A stretch of 64,000 nucleotides of DNA from assembly GCA_958510825.1 (NCBI GenBank), contig OY294047.1:51567365-51631364 (forward strand), given 5' to 3'. Both the position numbers and the translations under genes were made by a program. Positions 40,651 through 51,505 of this stretch are shown here, piece by piece (position 1 is the first letter of the stretch; each line of letters starts with the position of its first letter). The DNA is from Brachypterus glaber (lineage: Eukaryota; Arthropoda; Insecta; Coleoptera; Kateretidae). The notes beneath the pieces are model-generated. The model had not been told where the DNA came from, did no database searches, and was given only the letters and a program-made list of their open reading frames with translations.

Positions 40651-41564
40651 GGTATTTTTTTAATGGTTGTCCTGACGTTTATTTAAAACTTCCTCTCTTA
40701 TTTTTCTGCCCTCATAAGCTTAGAAAAACTAACTTCAACCAGAAAAGTTTCAAGATTTAGCAAAATAAGAAAAAACTGCTAAAATTAAGACTAAAATTTA
40801 GTGAATTACTAAAACTAAATTATGTTAGTACTAACTAAATAATATTTATTAATAATATCTAATATAATAATAAGGATTATTAATAAAATACTTAGTTAAA
40901 AGTTATAAAAAACAATAAAAATATAATTTGTTTAATTTCTGTTGTGATAATTCATAAAAAGTCCTGTTGCTAGACAAAAATGTGTCTTTTAATTGGTACA
41001 ATGCAGGACAGAAATATGAAACTAGATTTTTTTCCTGCAGATGTTAGGAAAAATAACAGTAAAAATATCTCTATTATGAAAAATATGGGTTTTAATATCA
41101 TGACGGCATTTTAGAATATTTAACAGCTATTAAAATCTGTTTTAATGACGTTTTTTCGTCTAATGCTTCTACTGCCTAAACGAACCCCAAATGCCTAATA
41201 TTGATAATTATTATTTAAAATTTAATATCATTAGTGTTGGCTTAATGTTGTCAAAAAAAAACACTTCTTTTATCCTTTGTATTTTTTTATCCATTAATTC
41301 TACCAAATTTAAAATACACTGTAAAAAATGTATCTAACCCCTTTAGAGATATTTTTTTTGCGTTTGATAAATTTTTCTTGAGTATCTAAGGTAAATTAAA
41401 AAAAATATATTTAATATTTTTTTTCTTCTATTTTACATAAATGTTTTTTCTTTAATTTTTTTTTTTTATAACCTCTACAATTTTAATATATTACTAAATA
41501 TTTTAAGGAAAAAAGAAATACTTGTAAACGATACAATTAATGAAAAAACGTGTACATTAAAATG
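40651..41564. other. Very AT-rich stretch, nothing recognised
   Basis: Runs of A and T, no frame, no repeat matching other parts. Confidence 0.45.
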
Positions 41565-41699
41565 TACTGTTAAAATTTTACTAACTGGCACCTGTGAAGG
41601 CATGGGGGAGAAGAAGGTAAGCTATTGTGCGTATTCCATAGGCGACCTTAAATTCCAAACATTCCGGCCAGGTGTCAGTTAGTCAAATTTTAACAATAC
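41565..41699. mobile_element. Small MITE (135 bp)
   Basis: The inverted ends TACTGTTAAAATTTTACTAA..CTGGCACCTG and CAGGTGTCAGTTAG..AAATTTTAACAATA enclose a 75-bp GC-richer centre (GGCATGGGGGAGAAGAAGG). Confidence 0.7.
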
Positions 41700-41850
41700 A
41701 TATCGTTTTAAGTATAAATATAGGTTAAGGGATGCAAGACTTCAAAGATATAGACACTATTTCAAAAATATATCACTAGATGAGCTTTTAATTAAATAAA
41801 TTTCTGGACTACACCAGTCAGTTTTCTAAAGTAAAGATATGATTATTATA

Positions 41851-42702
41851 CAGTGCGTGCATTAAGTCTGGAATCACCCGAATAACTTTTTAGTTACAAG
41901 TAAAATACAAAAATCCTCGGACAGGTCGATTTATATTTTTAATTCTGAAAATTTTGGTCTAAAAAAAGTTATCAAAATTGGCACCCCCTTGCACCCTCAC
42001 CCCCCAACTTTTTTTTTCAAATAGCAACCTACCCCTTGTGATACATCATTGGAAAGGTAATTTAATAAGCTTTCCAACAGTGTATGATAAAGCCTAATTT
42101 GTTAAAGGGTCTATGAAAAATGGCATGTTTTATTTAAACATTGTTTGTGTGAAATATTACGCATAATATGGTAATTGTTGCCCTATTTCCTACTTGGCAC
42201 CTTCCTGAGAATCTAAATAAGGTTGTTTTAAACTTATTGTAATATTTTATACCCTGTTGAAAAATGCAATTTTTTTTCTTTTTATTGACCAATTTTATGT
42301 TTACTATTTAATCGATTTTAATCCCGTTTTTTTACTGTCCACTGTCAAAGAGCTGAAGGACATCAATTTGAACATTTATAGTGAACTAAAGTTATACTTT
42401 ACATGTCTTTATAATAAACTAAATTGTGCATTTTATCATTAGCCCTTTACCAAATTAGGCTTTATTATACACCGTTGGAAAGCTTATTAAATTACCTTTC
42501 CAACGAAGTGTCACAAGGGGTAGGTTGCTATTTGAAAAAAAAAAGTTGGGGGGTGAGGGTGCAAGGGGGTGCAAATTTTAATAACTTTTATTACACCATA
42601 ATTTGCAAAATTAAAAATAAAAATCGACCTATCCGAGGGTTTTTGTGTTTTACTTGTAACTAAAAAGTTAATCGGGTGATTCCAGACTTAATGCACGCAC
42701 TG
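41851..42702. mobile_element. MITE A, copy 2 (852 bp)
   Basis: The same length as 9384-10235 and nearly identical, with the same orientation and TA on both sides. The 61-codon frame at 42257-42442 is identical to that at 9790-9975. This identity reflects recent copying and is not evidence of coding function. Confidence 0.88.
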
Positions 42703-42819
42703 TATAATGAATATAAAAAGAATATTGATCTTTGTGTGTCTATAGGTCTCCCAAACAATCAAGCTAGTCACGTGACACGGTTGCTTGGAAAACCAATATG
42801 ATTATTTTATTTATTTATG

Positions 42820-42900
42820 TTTTATTTATTTATGTACAATTTACTACAGAGTGATGGAGAGCCCCAAATAAGCTTTTGGCTTGTGCTAGGGGCTCTCCAT
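42820..42900 (-). mobile_element. LINE 3'-end remnant with terminal hairpin
   Basis: A (TTTA)n run followed by ATGGAGAGCCCCAAATAAGC..TTTTGGCTTGTGCTAGGGGCTCTCCAT. The GAGCCCCAAATAAGCTTTTG block is shared with 7432-7455. Here ATGGAGAGCCCC / GGGGCTCTCCAT also forms a hairpin. Confidence 0.45.
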
Positions 42901-43087
42901 TAATTTTTGTTATAAATATTCCAAATCGTATGTGTTTAGTTCACAATAATTTCACCTCCAAATTTAAAATTTTCGCTTTCCCCCATTGCTACATTCTGGT
43001 ACTCCATTTCAATAATATTTACAGTAAATTTTGTATTTATAAATTATTTTAAAAAATATTGACATTGACTTTTAAAAGTATGGATAA

Positions 43088-43413
43088 ATAGTTATTTATG
43101 GTACTAGTGGGTAAAGTAAGATATTGAAATTAACCTGCGAGGCGTCAGGCAAGCAGGTTAATTTTCGAGAGGGCAATATCGGTTTACCCATGAGTGCCGT
43201 ACCAGGTTTTATCCAATAAATAGCTTAGGAATTCATATTTTTAATAACAATTTTAATGACATTTACAAGAAAATAATTTGACAAGTGACAGTTGAGTGGG
43301 TAAAATACATAATAATCTACTCAATAAAGTAAAAGCCACGCGGGGGTTATTATTGAGTTTATCTATTTAAAATAAAGCTGGTAATTGTCTTATTATCTGT
43401 ATGTATTGGATAA
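43088..43413 (+). mobile_element. Repeat W, copy 2 (uninterrupted)
   Basis: An empty-site version of the W copy that holds a LINE at 12779-13660. A few bases are lost in the left hairpin (AGATATTGAAATTAACC). Confidence 0.75.
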
Positions 43414-43428
43414 ATTATATTTATCCAA

Positions 43429-43872
43429 CACCTTTACAGAAACACTTGTTTTGAGCACTATTTTAAATGTCAAAAGTTAGTTTTTTTCACTAGTGACTAA
43501 AAAATTTTTCACCCACTCTTTTACGTACAGCTTTTGATCTCACCCAAAATTAGTTACATACCCTATTAATTAAGTATTATAACTATTCTATAAATAGAAG
43601 CACGTTAACTAAACCATAAAAGTTAAAGAAAAGCCCAAATTATTCTTTAGTTTTTGAATAAAATACTGTTTTTATTAAAAATTCTGTCATCACAGAGTCC
43701 ATTTTGACGTTTGTAAAAAATGTAAAACTAGCAATTGTTTATTTTTAATAGGCATACTTAGGCCATTGCTACCTATTATTTTAGTATTAAGAAAACTTAA
43801 TCTTAATATTTTTGACATAATTTTTTGCAAAATTATAGATTTTTATTTAAAAATAAAAGGTGTTGGATAAAA
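43429..43872. mobile_element. TIR element V
   Basis: The ends TTTATCCAACACCTTTA and AAAAGGTGTTGGATAAA are inverted, and 444 bp lie between them. It starts only 15 bp after repeat W ends. A fragment of it is at 14205-14300. No transposase. Confidence 0.65.
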
Positions 43873-45128
43873 TTAAATTCTCTACTCGTGTATTAAGTGA
43901 TTTTATCCACTAGTGCAGTTAAGAAAATAACTATTTTCCATTCTCTGGAAAATTTTAACAACGTTTTTGCAGTGTAAACAGTCTACATATTTTATTGAAC
44001 AACAAAAAGAATAATCTATTCATGCGAATATTGAACATTAAATTAAATCCAGCAGCAACAAAACAAACGAACAAATGCGTTTACAAATTGCTTAAATTAA
44101 TTCAATTAGAAACGTTAATTGTTAAATTCCGAAACGAATTTAAATTCATTAGCAGCCACCATATTTTTCTCTACTACTATTTTTCCAGGGTGTCCCACAG
44201 TTACGTGTAATATACGTATACAGGGTTGTTCAGAAATAGGGTCATTTAAATAAAAACACATAGGTCCGTTATATATATAATAACGACAAATCAATTTTTG
44301 GCAAACACTTGCGCATGCGCAATCACATTTTTGATCAAAATGTTAATGTTGAATTACTTTACATTTGCAACAAAGGTTTTTTTATGAATTTTCTAGAAAA
44401 CTTGGAAATATATAAACTTTCCACTAATCCAGATTATGTCAGTTTAAATACAGTGCAACCATATTTCAAAAATCAGCTAACTGCGATATTAATTGATTAA
44501 AAAAAAAAAAAATATATTATTTTATCTATTATTTCGTTTATGTAGGTTATTTTACTTTATTTTATTTACTTATCCTTTATTTTCTTCCTTTTAATTTTTC
44601 TATACTTTTATTATTTTACCGTCATGTTGGTTTTACGCCCTACTGTAAATAGCGCTTAACGCTATAATTTGTTATTTTACCGACACGTCTTACTGTAAAC
44701 AACGCTTAACATATAACCTCAAAATATTAATGTAACGTTTGTTTTCCCGTATTGTGTTATTTTTATATAAATTAATGGTTATTATTAATAAGATGATTAC
44801 ATTTAAATCATCTTTTTGTACTGGTGTTTATTTGTTTTGGGTTTAAACCCTTTTAGATAGGTAAGCTCAATTTTCACAAATTTTCCACTTTTTATATATT
44901 TTTTTTTTGTAGTTTTTCTTATTATTTAAGCTTCTTTTATACTTTTTATAGATGTTATATGCCCGAAGATGGTTTTTTAAAAACCGAAATGCATCGCATT
45001 TATTTTAATAAATGATCAGAAATTAAGGCGTCTCTTATTTATTACAATGACTATTTCTGAGACGAGAAAATTTACAAACTTTCGTTATATATATTTTTTA
45101 ATTTTTATCTTAAAATCAAACTTCTCTA
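43873..45128. other. AT-rich stretch with minor features
   Basis: At 44191-44240 there is CAGGGTGTCCCACAGTTACG followed by a second ACAGGGTTGTTC, like ends of the CAGGGTG element at 63222. At 44620-44720 an imperfect ~65-bp duplication (TATTTTACCG..ACTGTAAA) is seen. At 44955-44990 GAAGATGGTTTTTTAAAAAC then CGAAATGC is a stem-plus-GAAA motif. The short frames 43995-44210 and 44309-44500 show no domain. Confidence 0.35.
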
Positions 45129-45266
45129 AGGGTGCTTGCTAATGGGGGCCCTAAAATTCGTAAAATTGTCAAAAATCGTAAAAGATTGTTGAAAAACAGA
45201 CAATTTTTAACTATTTTTTACGATTTATGGTAATTTTACTAATTTTAGGGTCCCCATTAGCACCCT
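45129..45266. mobile_element. 138-bp hairpin MITE
   Basis: The arms of ~55 bp begin GGGTGCTTGCTAATGGGGGC and end with TCCCCATTAGCACCC. The inner part is TTCGTAAAATTGTCAAAAAT against TTTTTTACGATTTATGG. No target duplication was identified. Confidence 0.75.
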
Positions 45267-45480
45267 CAGATAAATTTGATCACTCTCATATTCATAAAAT
45301 GAAAATATTAGGATTTAAAAAATATATAAGATCTACCCTAAGGCCCTTGTTAGAGTTTAATTTTTCCACACTAAAACAAAATATATACCCACTCGTTTAA
45401 AAGCATATTTTTTTAAAAGAAAACACTCATAAAATTAGTACGCCACTGGCTAGAAATTAATAAACAGCGATGTTGCCCAA

Positions 45481-45783
45481 TTGAATTATTTTGTTTATGA
45501 AGATTTGTTTCTAAAAATTGAAGGAATATTCTGGCGAAATGATTCTGCTGTTGATATTGTCTTATTATTTAATTATAAAAAAAACAAAGGGTTACTTTTT
45601 TATGATTTTAGAAATCGCGCGTTTTTTGAACAAAAAAAATGCAATTATTCTGATATTTTTTCAAAAATATTACTAGGTACTTACCATTTCACTAAAAAAT
45701 ATTTGATTAAAACAACAATACATTTATTTGTCCATGATTTTACATGTAGGTATACCAAAAAAAAAACTAATAAATTTTTATGA
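45481..45783 (+). CDS. 100-codon ORF, unidentified
   Basis: Reads MNYFVYEDLFLKIEGIFWRN onward, rich in Lys, Phe and Tyr as expected from AT-rich DNA. No motif was recognised and no second copy is in the window. It ends close to the converging ORF at 45862-46161. It is probably a chance frame, but it is long for this base composition. Confidence 0.15.
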   Translation: MNYFVYEDLFLKIEGIFWRNDSAVDIVLLFNYKKNKGLLFYDFRNRAFFEQKKCNYSDIFSKILLGTYHFTKKYLIKTTIHLFVHDFTCRYTKKKTNKFL

Positions 45784-45861
45784 TATTAGCTTTTTTAACT
45801 CACTTAAAAACTTTTAATCCTCACATCTCCTTTTATTACAAGTACCGTAAATGACACCCTA

Positions 45862-46161
45862 TTACACTACATTTTTACAAACAAAAACCTTAATGCCGTA
45901 ATTTTGTCCAAAGTCCAAATTTAGCGTGTAATTGTCATTTAAATGACAATAGTAACACTTCTTCTCGTCATAAACACGGTAGAAATTCGAATACATATCG
46001 CGCAGGCGCGAGCTACTGATGAAGTTGTTGAAATTCTGAAAAACGACAGCCGTAAATAGCTCCATGGCCGCGACATGTTTACCAACCTTCGTGCATTTGT
46101 TTACTTTATAATGTGTTTTTGCAATTAATAATGTTTTGTTGAAGTTGTGAATTTGAACCAA
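45862..46161 (-). CDS. 99-codon ORF with coding-like codon use, unidentified
   Basis: From the internal Met33 (MELFTAVVFQNFNNFISSSR, then LRDMYSNFYRVYDEKKCYYC) the codons are C/G-ending far more often than the AT-rich surroundings (TTC AAC AAC TTC ATC; CGC CTG CGC). A C-x2-C pair occurs in KKCYYCHLND, and a further Cys comes near the end. It is not part of any repeat seen here. It could be an exon of a host gene, or a piece of an integrated viral or transposon gene. No family was recognised. Confidence 0.3.
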   Translation of the reverse strand: MVQIHNFNKTLLIAKTHYKVNKCTKVGKHVAAMELFTAVVFQNFNNFISSSRLRDMYSNFYRVYDEKKCYYCHLNDNYTLNLDFGQNYGIKVFVCKNVV

Positions 46162-47211
46162 TCAACTATTTTGTACATTTTCGAGTTAAAAGGTGTTGAT
46201 TTGTTCGAGGATATGTATGAGTTAAATCTTAAAGTGAAAATGATTTTTTTTTTGTATTTATTATAAGAAAAACAATAATTGAGTGTTACATTAGCTCTTA
46301 AAATCCCAAAAAGTAAATAGTTTCAACCGTGGTAAATTCGGCAACCTGGAAAGAGACTCGCTAAAATAGAATACTGCTCACTAATATTAAAGTATGTTGT
46401 ATGTAGAAATTATAGAATTGGATAGGAATAAGGATAGACTAAGATGATCACTTGTAGATATCTGAAAATATTTTTAATTGAGTCATTTTAAATTAAAAAA
46501 AAAGCCGGCGTAAATTCTATCATGGAATAAAAAAGATGTAGTTATGTGAGATAACAATGAACAAATCGAATGAGCCGTGGCTGCGATTCGCAATTATTTT
46601 TTTAAAACAATACACCATCGTCATACAAAGGAGGGTCTATAGCGGCGTTCGTCCGCAATTAACATTGAATCGAACCGTTGTTTTGAAGAGAAATATATTG
46701 GCCATTTTGACGGCTGCACGGGAAATAAAATCTCTCTATTCAAAAGACACTTTTTTCTAGTTTATGAGCGATTCATTCTAATATTTATGGAAAAATTATA
46801 AAATAGTGTTTCTATCTACACAATAATACTATTCATATTTTTGATTTGTTATCGGAGTCAAAGTTTAAATATATAATTATTAAATTAATTAAGATTATGA
46901 AAAAACGTTTTAAATGTAGTAAATTATCAGAGTCGTAGCTATAGGAAGGGCGCGGAGCCCTTCCTTCTCCAACCACTTCAAAAATTTAGTCCAGGAGGCA
47001 GTGAATTTTTTTGTTACAGCGAACATCAATAGTTTTGATCAGTAAGTGATTCTAAGCAAGAAATCGTATATTCAGTGAGAGGTTTTTCGATAGGTTAGGT
47101 CAGCGTCAGGTTAAGCACGCTTAAAGATCACTAGACGAGTCTGGCAAGGATTTGATGGTCTCCCATTATAGCCATATATGCAAACTATCACCTGACAAAT
47201 TTTCAGTAGTA
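46162..47211. other. No confident gene
   Basis: The plus frame 46557-46760 (67 codons) has balanced codon use, and the opposite strand has a well-placed ATG in CGTCAAAATGGCC (about 46705). Neither gives a recognisable protein. A GC-richer piece is at 46945-46975 (GGAAGGGCGCGGAGCCCTTC, a small hairpin). Confidence 0.3.
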
Positions 47212-47586
47212 CACGGAAAGAAATTAGTGGGCTCTGCGCTATACATTATAAGATATTTGGTAACAGTGGCAAATTATAGTAAATCACTATATAGCTATAT
47301 AGCTATATATTATAAGGGACACGATAACTAATAATGTTACAAATAAATTGGAAACGATAATATTTATTACAGGCACTATTATAAATTTACAGAAATTTTA
47401 TTATATTCTAAAAATTATTAGCACGGAACATTAATTAAATCTATTTAAGCTATAAATATCATACTATTTATTATATTTTATTATTCACTAATCAATTAAA
47501 GTATTTCATATTATTTTTTATACTGAATGCCATAATTGTAACAGGAAGCCTTATATTTATATAATAAGCGATTATAATTCGCCTTA
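47212..47586 (+). mobile_element. MITE R, copy 3, interrupted by a LINE
   Basis: Starts CACGGAAAGAAATTAGTGGG and follows 34827-35250 to TAATTCGCCTTA, where the LINE of 47587-48262 is inserted. The distal end after the LINE (48278 onward) is too diverged to call. Confidence 0.75.
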
Positions 47587-48265
47587 GTAGTAGTAGTAGT
47601 AAATTTTTGGGTTGGCCAAAGCCGGACAACTAGGCCATTTCTGGCCCTTTTTGTCGCCCCAGGCAATCGCAGCCATTTACTAATTTGAGTCCTCCTTGAA
47701 CCTGCCCGTCCTTTCAATAAAGGTCAGGATATTGGCCCAGGGGAAATCTCTTAGTTCCTCTTGGTTGAGTCTTTGAGTTTCAAAGACTTGCAACCTGATC
47801 CTGTCGTATCTGACGCACTCGGCTAAGTAATGAGAGGATGTTTCATCCTCTGGGCATAGCGGACTCTCTAGAATCCGCATTGTTGCCAGGTGCTTCCTTA
47901 GCCTGCAGTGGCCCGTGAGGACCCCTACAAGTTGTCTGAGTGCAGTTCTTCCTTTTTCCAGCAACCAGTCGGTCTTTGATTTGCTTGGGCCAGCCAGGAA
48001 GTCCCTAGCTTGCCGGCAACCGTCGACCGCCCTCCATTGCTCCTTTAGCTTGGTATAAGCCCACTCGTCGAGAGCGGTCTACCTGCTTTCTTGTAACCCC
48101 CAATATAGGTTCCGGCCCCGTGCAGGCCATTCCTGATCCGAGTCTTGCAAGTTCATCTGCCTTCTCGTTTCCGGGAATTCCACTATGACCCGGTACCCAT
48201 ACCAGTTGAACGTATGGGTACCGGGTCATAGTGGAATTCCCAGAAACGAGAAGGCAGATGAATAA
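47587..48265 (-). mobile_element. LINE 3' fragment with (CTA)n tail, copy 2
   Basis: Inserted in MITE R and flanked by TAATTCGCCTTA (47575-47586) and TAATCCGCCTTA (48266-48277), a 12-bp target duplication with one mismatch. The 3' tail is (TAG)n on plus at 47587-47600. At the 5' end the last ~51 bp of the element are repeated in inverted orientation (48152-48202 against 48212-48262), a foldback at the 5' junction. Confidence 0.88.
47680..48229 (-). pseudogene. RNase H domain and C-terminus of LINE ORF2
   Basis: The upstream frame (48005-48229) gives YPYVQLVWVPGHSGIPGNEK, then ADELARLGSG. This is the end of an RNase HI domain with the GHSGxxGNExAD signature and its active-site Asp. The downstream frame (47680-47964) gives LTGHCRLRKHLATMRILESP, then DETSSHYLAECVRYDR, the Cys/His tail typical of I/R1/Jockey-type elements. 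The two frames are joined by frameshifts. The first Met lies in the inverted duplicate and is not original. Confidence 0.85.
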
Positions 48266-48277
48266 TAATCCGCCTTA

Positions 48278-49027
48278 TAGCCAGGCTGTTATTTTTACTT
48301 TATTTTAGTGTAAGACTTATTAGCAGAACCATTTTCATTAGTGTAAAAAAAAGTGGAACGCATCTGTATCTTCTAAAGCATTTTCATAAAAAAATCTACA
48401 TAATATACCACTGGGAATTCGTTATCGTAGGAAATACTAACCGTGTTTGCCTATTTGGAACCCCAGGCAACATTAGTTATTAATTATAAGTTGTTACAGT
48501 AAAACATAACAGAACAACGTTATTTTTTGCTGTAACCACTTGTAATTAATAATAAATATTGTCTAGGGTTCTACGGTAAAGAATTCTTAGTGCAAGTGCA
48601 AAATGAAGACCATTTTTAATCCTACAGGGATGTAGGACCTTTTCTCTGTGTAGACTAAAACGTAATTTGTCTGAGAACTCCGCGGAATGTTACAAATGTG
48701 AAACGTTTTTTCGGTCAACTCATTCAATCAGTGTGCGACTTTATACAATGCCATTTGCAAACATGAAATAATCTGCAAATGCTTCAAAATCCATAGTTAA
48801 CTCTTCAGTTTTTATAATAAACACAAGCAGGATTACAAAAGAGAAAAACTGTTAACTCTAAAACTCTCAAAATCTTTTACTTCCTGAATCTGTTGCCCAT
48901 ATTGTGTAAAGGTTTCGAGATATTTCGGAAAGTACAGACTTGGGTAATTTTTTGTTTAAAATGAATTTAATAATAGAACTTATAAGCCCATTTTGCAGAC
49001 ATATTCGTATTTAGATATTTTTGAGTT
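48278..49027. other. No gene seen
   Basis: AT-rich, no frame and no repeat match. Confidence 0.4.
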
Positions 49028-49387
49028 ACAAATTCTAAATAAGTGGTAAAACTCAATAAAAAACTTTTTTAAGTACTTATTAGATAAAATTATTATATAG
49101 TATTAAGTGCTTAATTTAAAAATATGTGTTTTGTTACATTTACAATGTCTAGTGACAAGAAACATTGTATTGTCTTCAACCTTGTTTAAAAATATTGTAT
49201 GATTGATATAATTTATGAAATAAAGATATTTATTTATTATTAAAGCCATCCTGTGTTTCATATTTGCAGTCGTAGAAAGAATATAGTCTATAACACGTAT
49301 TTATTCTGCGCCCGCGGGACCGTCATACTGGCCTTCCCCTCGCGCAGAATATTGTCTATTCCATACTAGTTATAGAATATACTATTA
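49028..49387 (+). mobile_element. Foldback family Y, partial copy 4
   Basis: The right half of Y. About 45 bp of foreign sequence (ATGAAATAAAGATATTTATT) replaces the stretch before AAAGCCAT. This copy reads ATGTCTAGTGACAAGAAACA, then TTGTATTGTCTTC (MSSDKKHCIVF), a variant of the possible N-terminal remnant in other Y copies. Confidence 0.65.
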
Positions 49388-49574
49388 TCGTAGACGGAAT
49401 ATACAAGACAGTCAATGCAGTGTTAAATATTGGAAACCGTCCCAGGCATATCAATTGGAATATCAATGGAGGTGACTGTTTATGATCAATTTTATTTAAA
49501 CTAAATACAGTCCAAACACATAATTATTTTTTGTGTTTTTTGGGGTTATGATTGGTTTCCAGCAATTTAATTTA

Positions 49575-50080
49575 CTTTTTCTATTTTGCGACTCTTATAA
49601 GCTCATAATCACACGCATTTTGCGTGTTCTTATAGGCCCATAAGAGGTCTGTACTTTTTTTTCTTTTGGGTTGGCAACAGACAAAAGTCTATCTCTTGAC
49701 GTTTGCCGTGCAATTGTGAACGCCGGTTTAAAGTTTAATTTTCTACAAAATTTTGTGTTTAGGTTATGTTTTACCGTGTTAAAATTGTGGCTTGGTTACT
49801 CGCAGTGGCAAAGAGAAGAAATGACTATAAAATATATCAAAATCATATTCGTTCTTAGAATTTTAAACATGACGAAAACTGTAATGCCAACCCGAAACAA
49901 AAATCCCTAAATCAGTCATCAATTTAAATGTAAGTTTTTTTAAATCTTAGAGCAAAATAGAAAAAATTGTATAAAGCACTCATTTCATAACACGTTTTTA
50001 GCGCAAGCTACTCGTTTTCTAAACTTGTACTCGTGCGCTAAATACGTATGTTATGAAACTAGTACTTTAATATACTATTA
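49575..50080 (+). mobile_element. Foldback family X, copy 3
   Basis: Full-length relative of 26446-26931. A 79-codon frame (49671-49910) is open here but not in copy 2, so it is not conserved. The hairpin apex reads CGCAAGCTACTCG. Confidence 0.7.
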
Positions 50081-50738
50081 CACCTCTTGTATATTTACTC
50101 TATGCTATTATCCAATGGAAAACTCCCCGCTTCGCGGCTTGTGTTCCAAACATGGACGCGTGCGCCAAAATAGTATCTTATGTAACTTGTCCTTTTTATA
50201 ATATTAAAACATGCAATTCTACTTTTAAATCTGTGGAGAGTGTAAAAAAGAGAAGTAGGAAGATAGACTACCAAAATACGTTTTACGATCGAGCGACATG
50301 TGACAAATTCACACTAGCCAGACAGTGAGGAAAGGTGACGATTACACGCTGTTTTTCATTTGTCAGCAATCCGAACTACTGAATGCCCTTTGAATAAAAC
50401 CAAATCGTAAAAAAAACACAAAAATACAGTAATAGGATTTTATCCAAATAAACTTTTAAACGTCAATTTTTTTTGCATTTATTTGCCACTCACCACTAAA
50501 TGTTAGTAACAGCAAGTTTATACTCAATTTTTATTTATTTATTTATTTGACAAAATATTAACAAAGGCATGAGAGCTGTAAAAAATTCTAAACGCGACAA
50601 AAAATTAAACAAAAGCAATAAAGTTGTCTCAACCTGAAAACTGAAAAATAGTAAAAGATTTCGCAACTATTTTTCTGGTAACTGCAACTATACTTCTGTA
50701 ATAGGGCAACCAATTATTTAATTAAAGTTACAAATATG
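50081..50738. other. No gene seen
   Basis: Contains CCCCGCTTCGCGGCTTG at about 50130, another GC-rich palindromic apex like those of the foldback families, but its arms are not clear. Confidence 0.4.
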
Positions 50739-50773
50739 TAATTTATTATTCCATCGATCTATTTTCTAATCAT

Positions 50774-50848
50774 CGTACAGAGTGATATTGGTAGACTGAT
50801 AGTTTCGGGCTGCTGGCCCTCTTCAGTACCAAGACTCAACTCTGCACG
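50774..50848 (-). ncRNA. Type I hammerhead ribozyme, intact core (copy B left)
   Basis: The same fold as at 5489-5563. Differences are outside the core: the stem III loop is ATC instead of GTC, and the stem I internal loop is TGAGTC instead of TGACTC. CTGAAGA, GGGC/GCCC, GAA, ACT/AGT and C17 (plus position 50794) are kept. Changes confined to loops are what would be expected if the fold had been under selection before insertion. Confidence 0.8.
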
Positions 50849-50962
50849 CTGATTAAGAAGTAGTAGTTGTCTACATCTAGCAATAGATGGCGCACAAGTC
50901 TACATCAATCTAATGACTATATTCCTTTTGCGAATAAAGTCTAAAAACGTTTTCTTAATCAG

Positions 50963-51035
50963 CGTGCAGAGTTGACTCTTGGTACTGAGAAGGCCAGCAG
51001 CCCGAAACGGTCAGTCTACCAATATCACTCGTACG
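50963..51035 (+). ncRNA. Degenerate hammerhead (copy B right)
   Basis: TTGGTA and TACCAA still pair, but the core reads CTGAGAAGGCC instead of CTGAAGAGGGCC, stem III has ACG against AGT, and two bases of the outer stem are lost. Predicted inactive. Confidence 0.75.
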
Positions 51036-51115
51036 ATGATTAGAAAATAGGTTGATGGAATAATAAATTAATATTTTTATAATTTTGTTTAAAATTAAAA
51101 ATTTCTGTCCTTAAC

Positions 51116-51345
51116 AAATATGTAGTTAAGGTACAAAGGTTATGCCATATTATTATTTTATTGTTGAGGCTGGATTTTTTTCCGTGTATTATTAATAATA
51201 AGTTATATCCAGTTTTATAAGATTTTGGTTTGGACTTTTTCAAATTGATTATAATAACATTTTATCTGCTCTTTTTAAATCTTAGTCAGAAGTTTTAAAT
51301 TTTTTTCTATGTTACATATGTAGTACCTAAATAAATAACTTTTAA
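51116..51345. other. AT-rich stretch
   Basis: Nothing recognised before the reverse transcriptase relic that follows. Confidence 0.4.
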
Positions 51346-51505
51346 AATTTATTTGAGCTCCTGGTATCCCTCAGGGATCAAATCCTAACCCACTGTGATT
51401 TTCCTTTTTCATAAATGATCTCTATGTTATAATTCTATTTGATGTAACAATATGATCGCATACGAATAACGTTAAAATTTATCATTGTGCTATTTCAAAA
51501 AGCAC
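51346..51505 (+). pseudogene. Decayed LINE reverse transcriptase, motifs B-C
   Basis: GGTATCCCTCAGGGATCAAA translates GIPQGSN, then PNPL*FSFFINDL, a clear match to the motif B region of Jockey-type reverse transcriptases (GVPQGS..GPLLF..FINDL). About 35 codons on, HTNNVKIYH corresponds to (Y/F)ADDxKIY with the catalytic Asp pair lost. Stops interrupt it. It is an old relic unrelated at close range to the intact ORF at 36456. Confidence 0.6.

Larger units (their letters stand above)
50739..51115. mobile_element. Hammerhead-bearing repeat, copy B (head-to-head)
   Basis: The left arm (50739-50862) and right arm (50953-51066) are inverted copies of the hammerhead region. They are separated by about 90 bp of body and followed by the shared AT-rich tail (51067-51115). 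The body here is in reverse orientation compared with copy A. Confidence 0.75.

Noticed and set aside
47511..47717. 68-codon minus frame
   Set aside because: It runs from the LINE 3' UTR through the (CTA)n tail into the flank. Not a gene.
49671..49910. 79-codon ORF in family X
   Set aside because: Not open in the other full X copy at 26446-26931, so it is not a conserved coding region.
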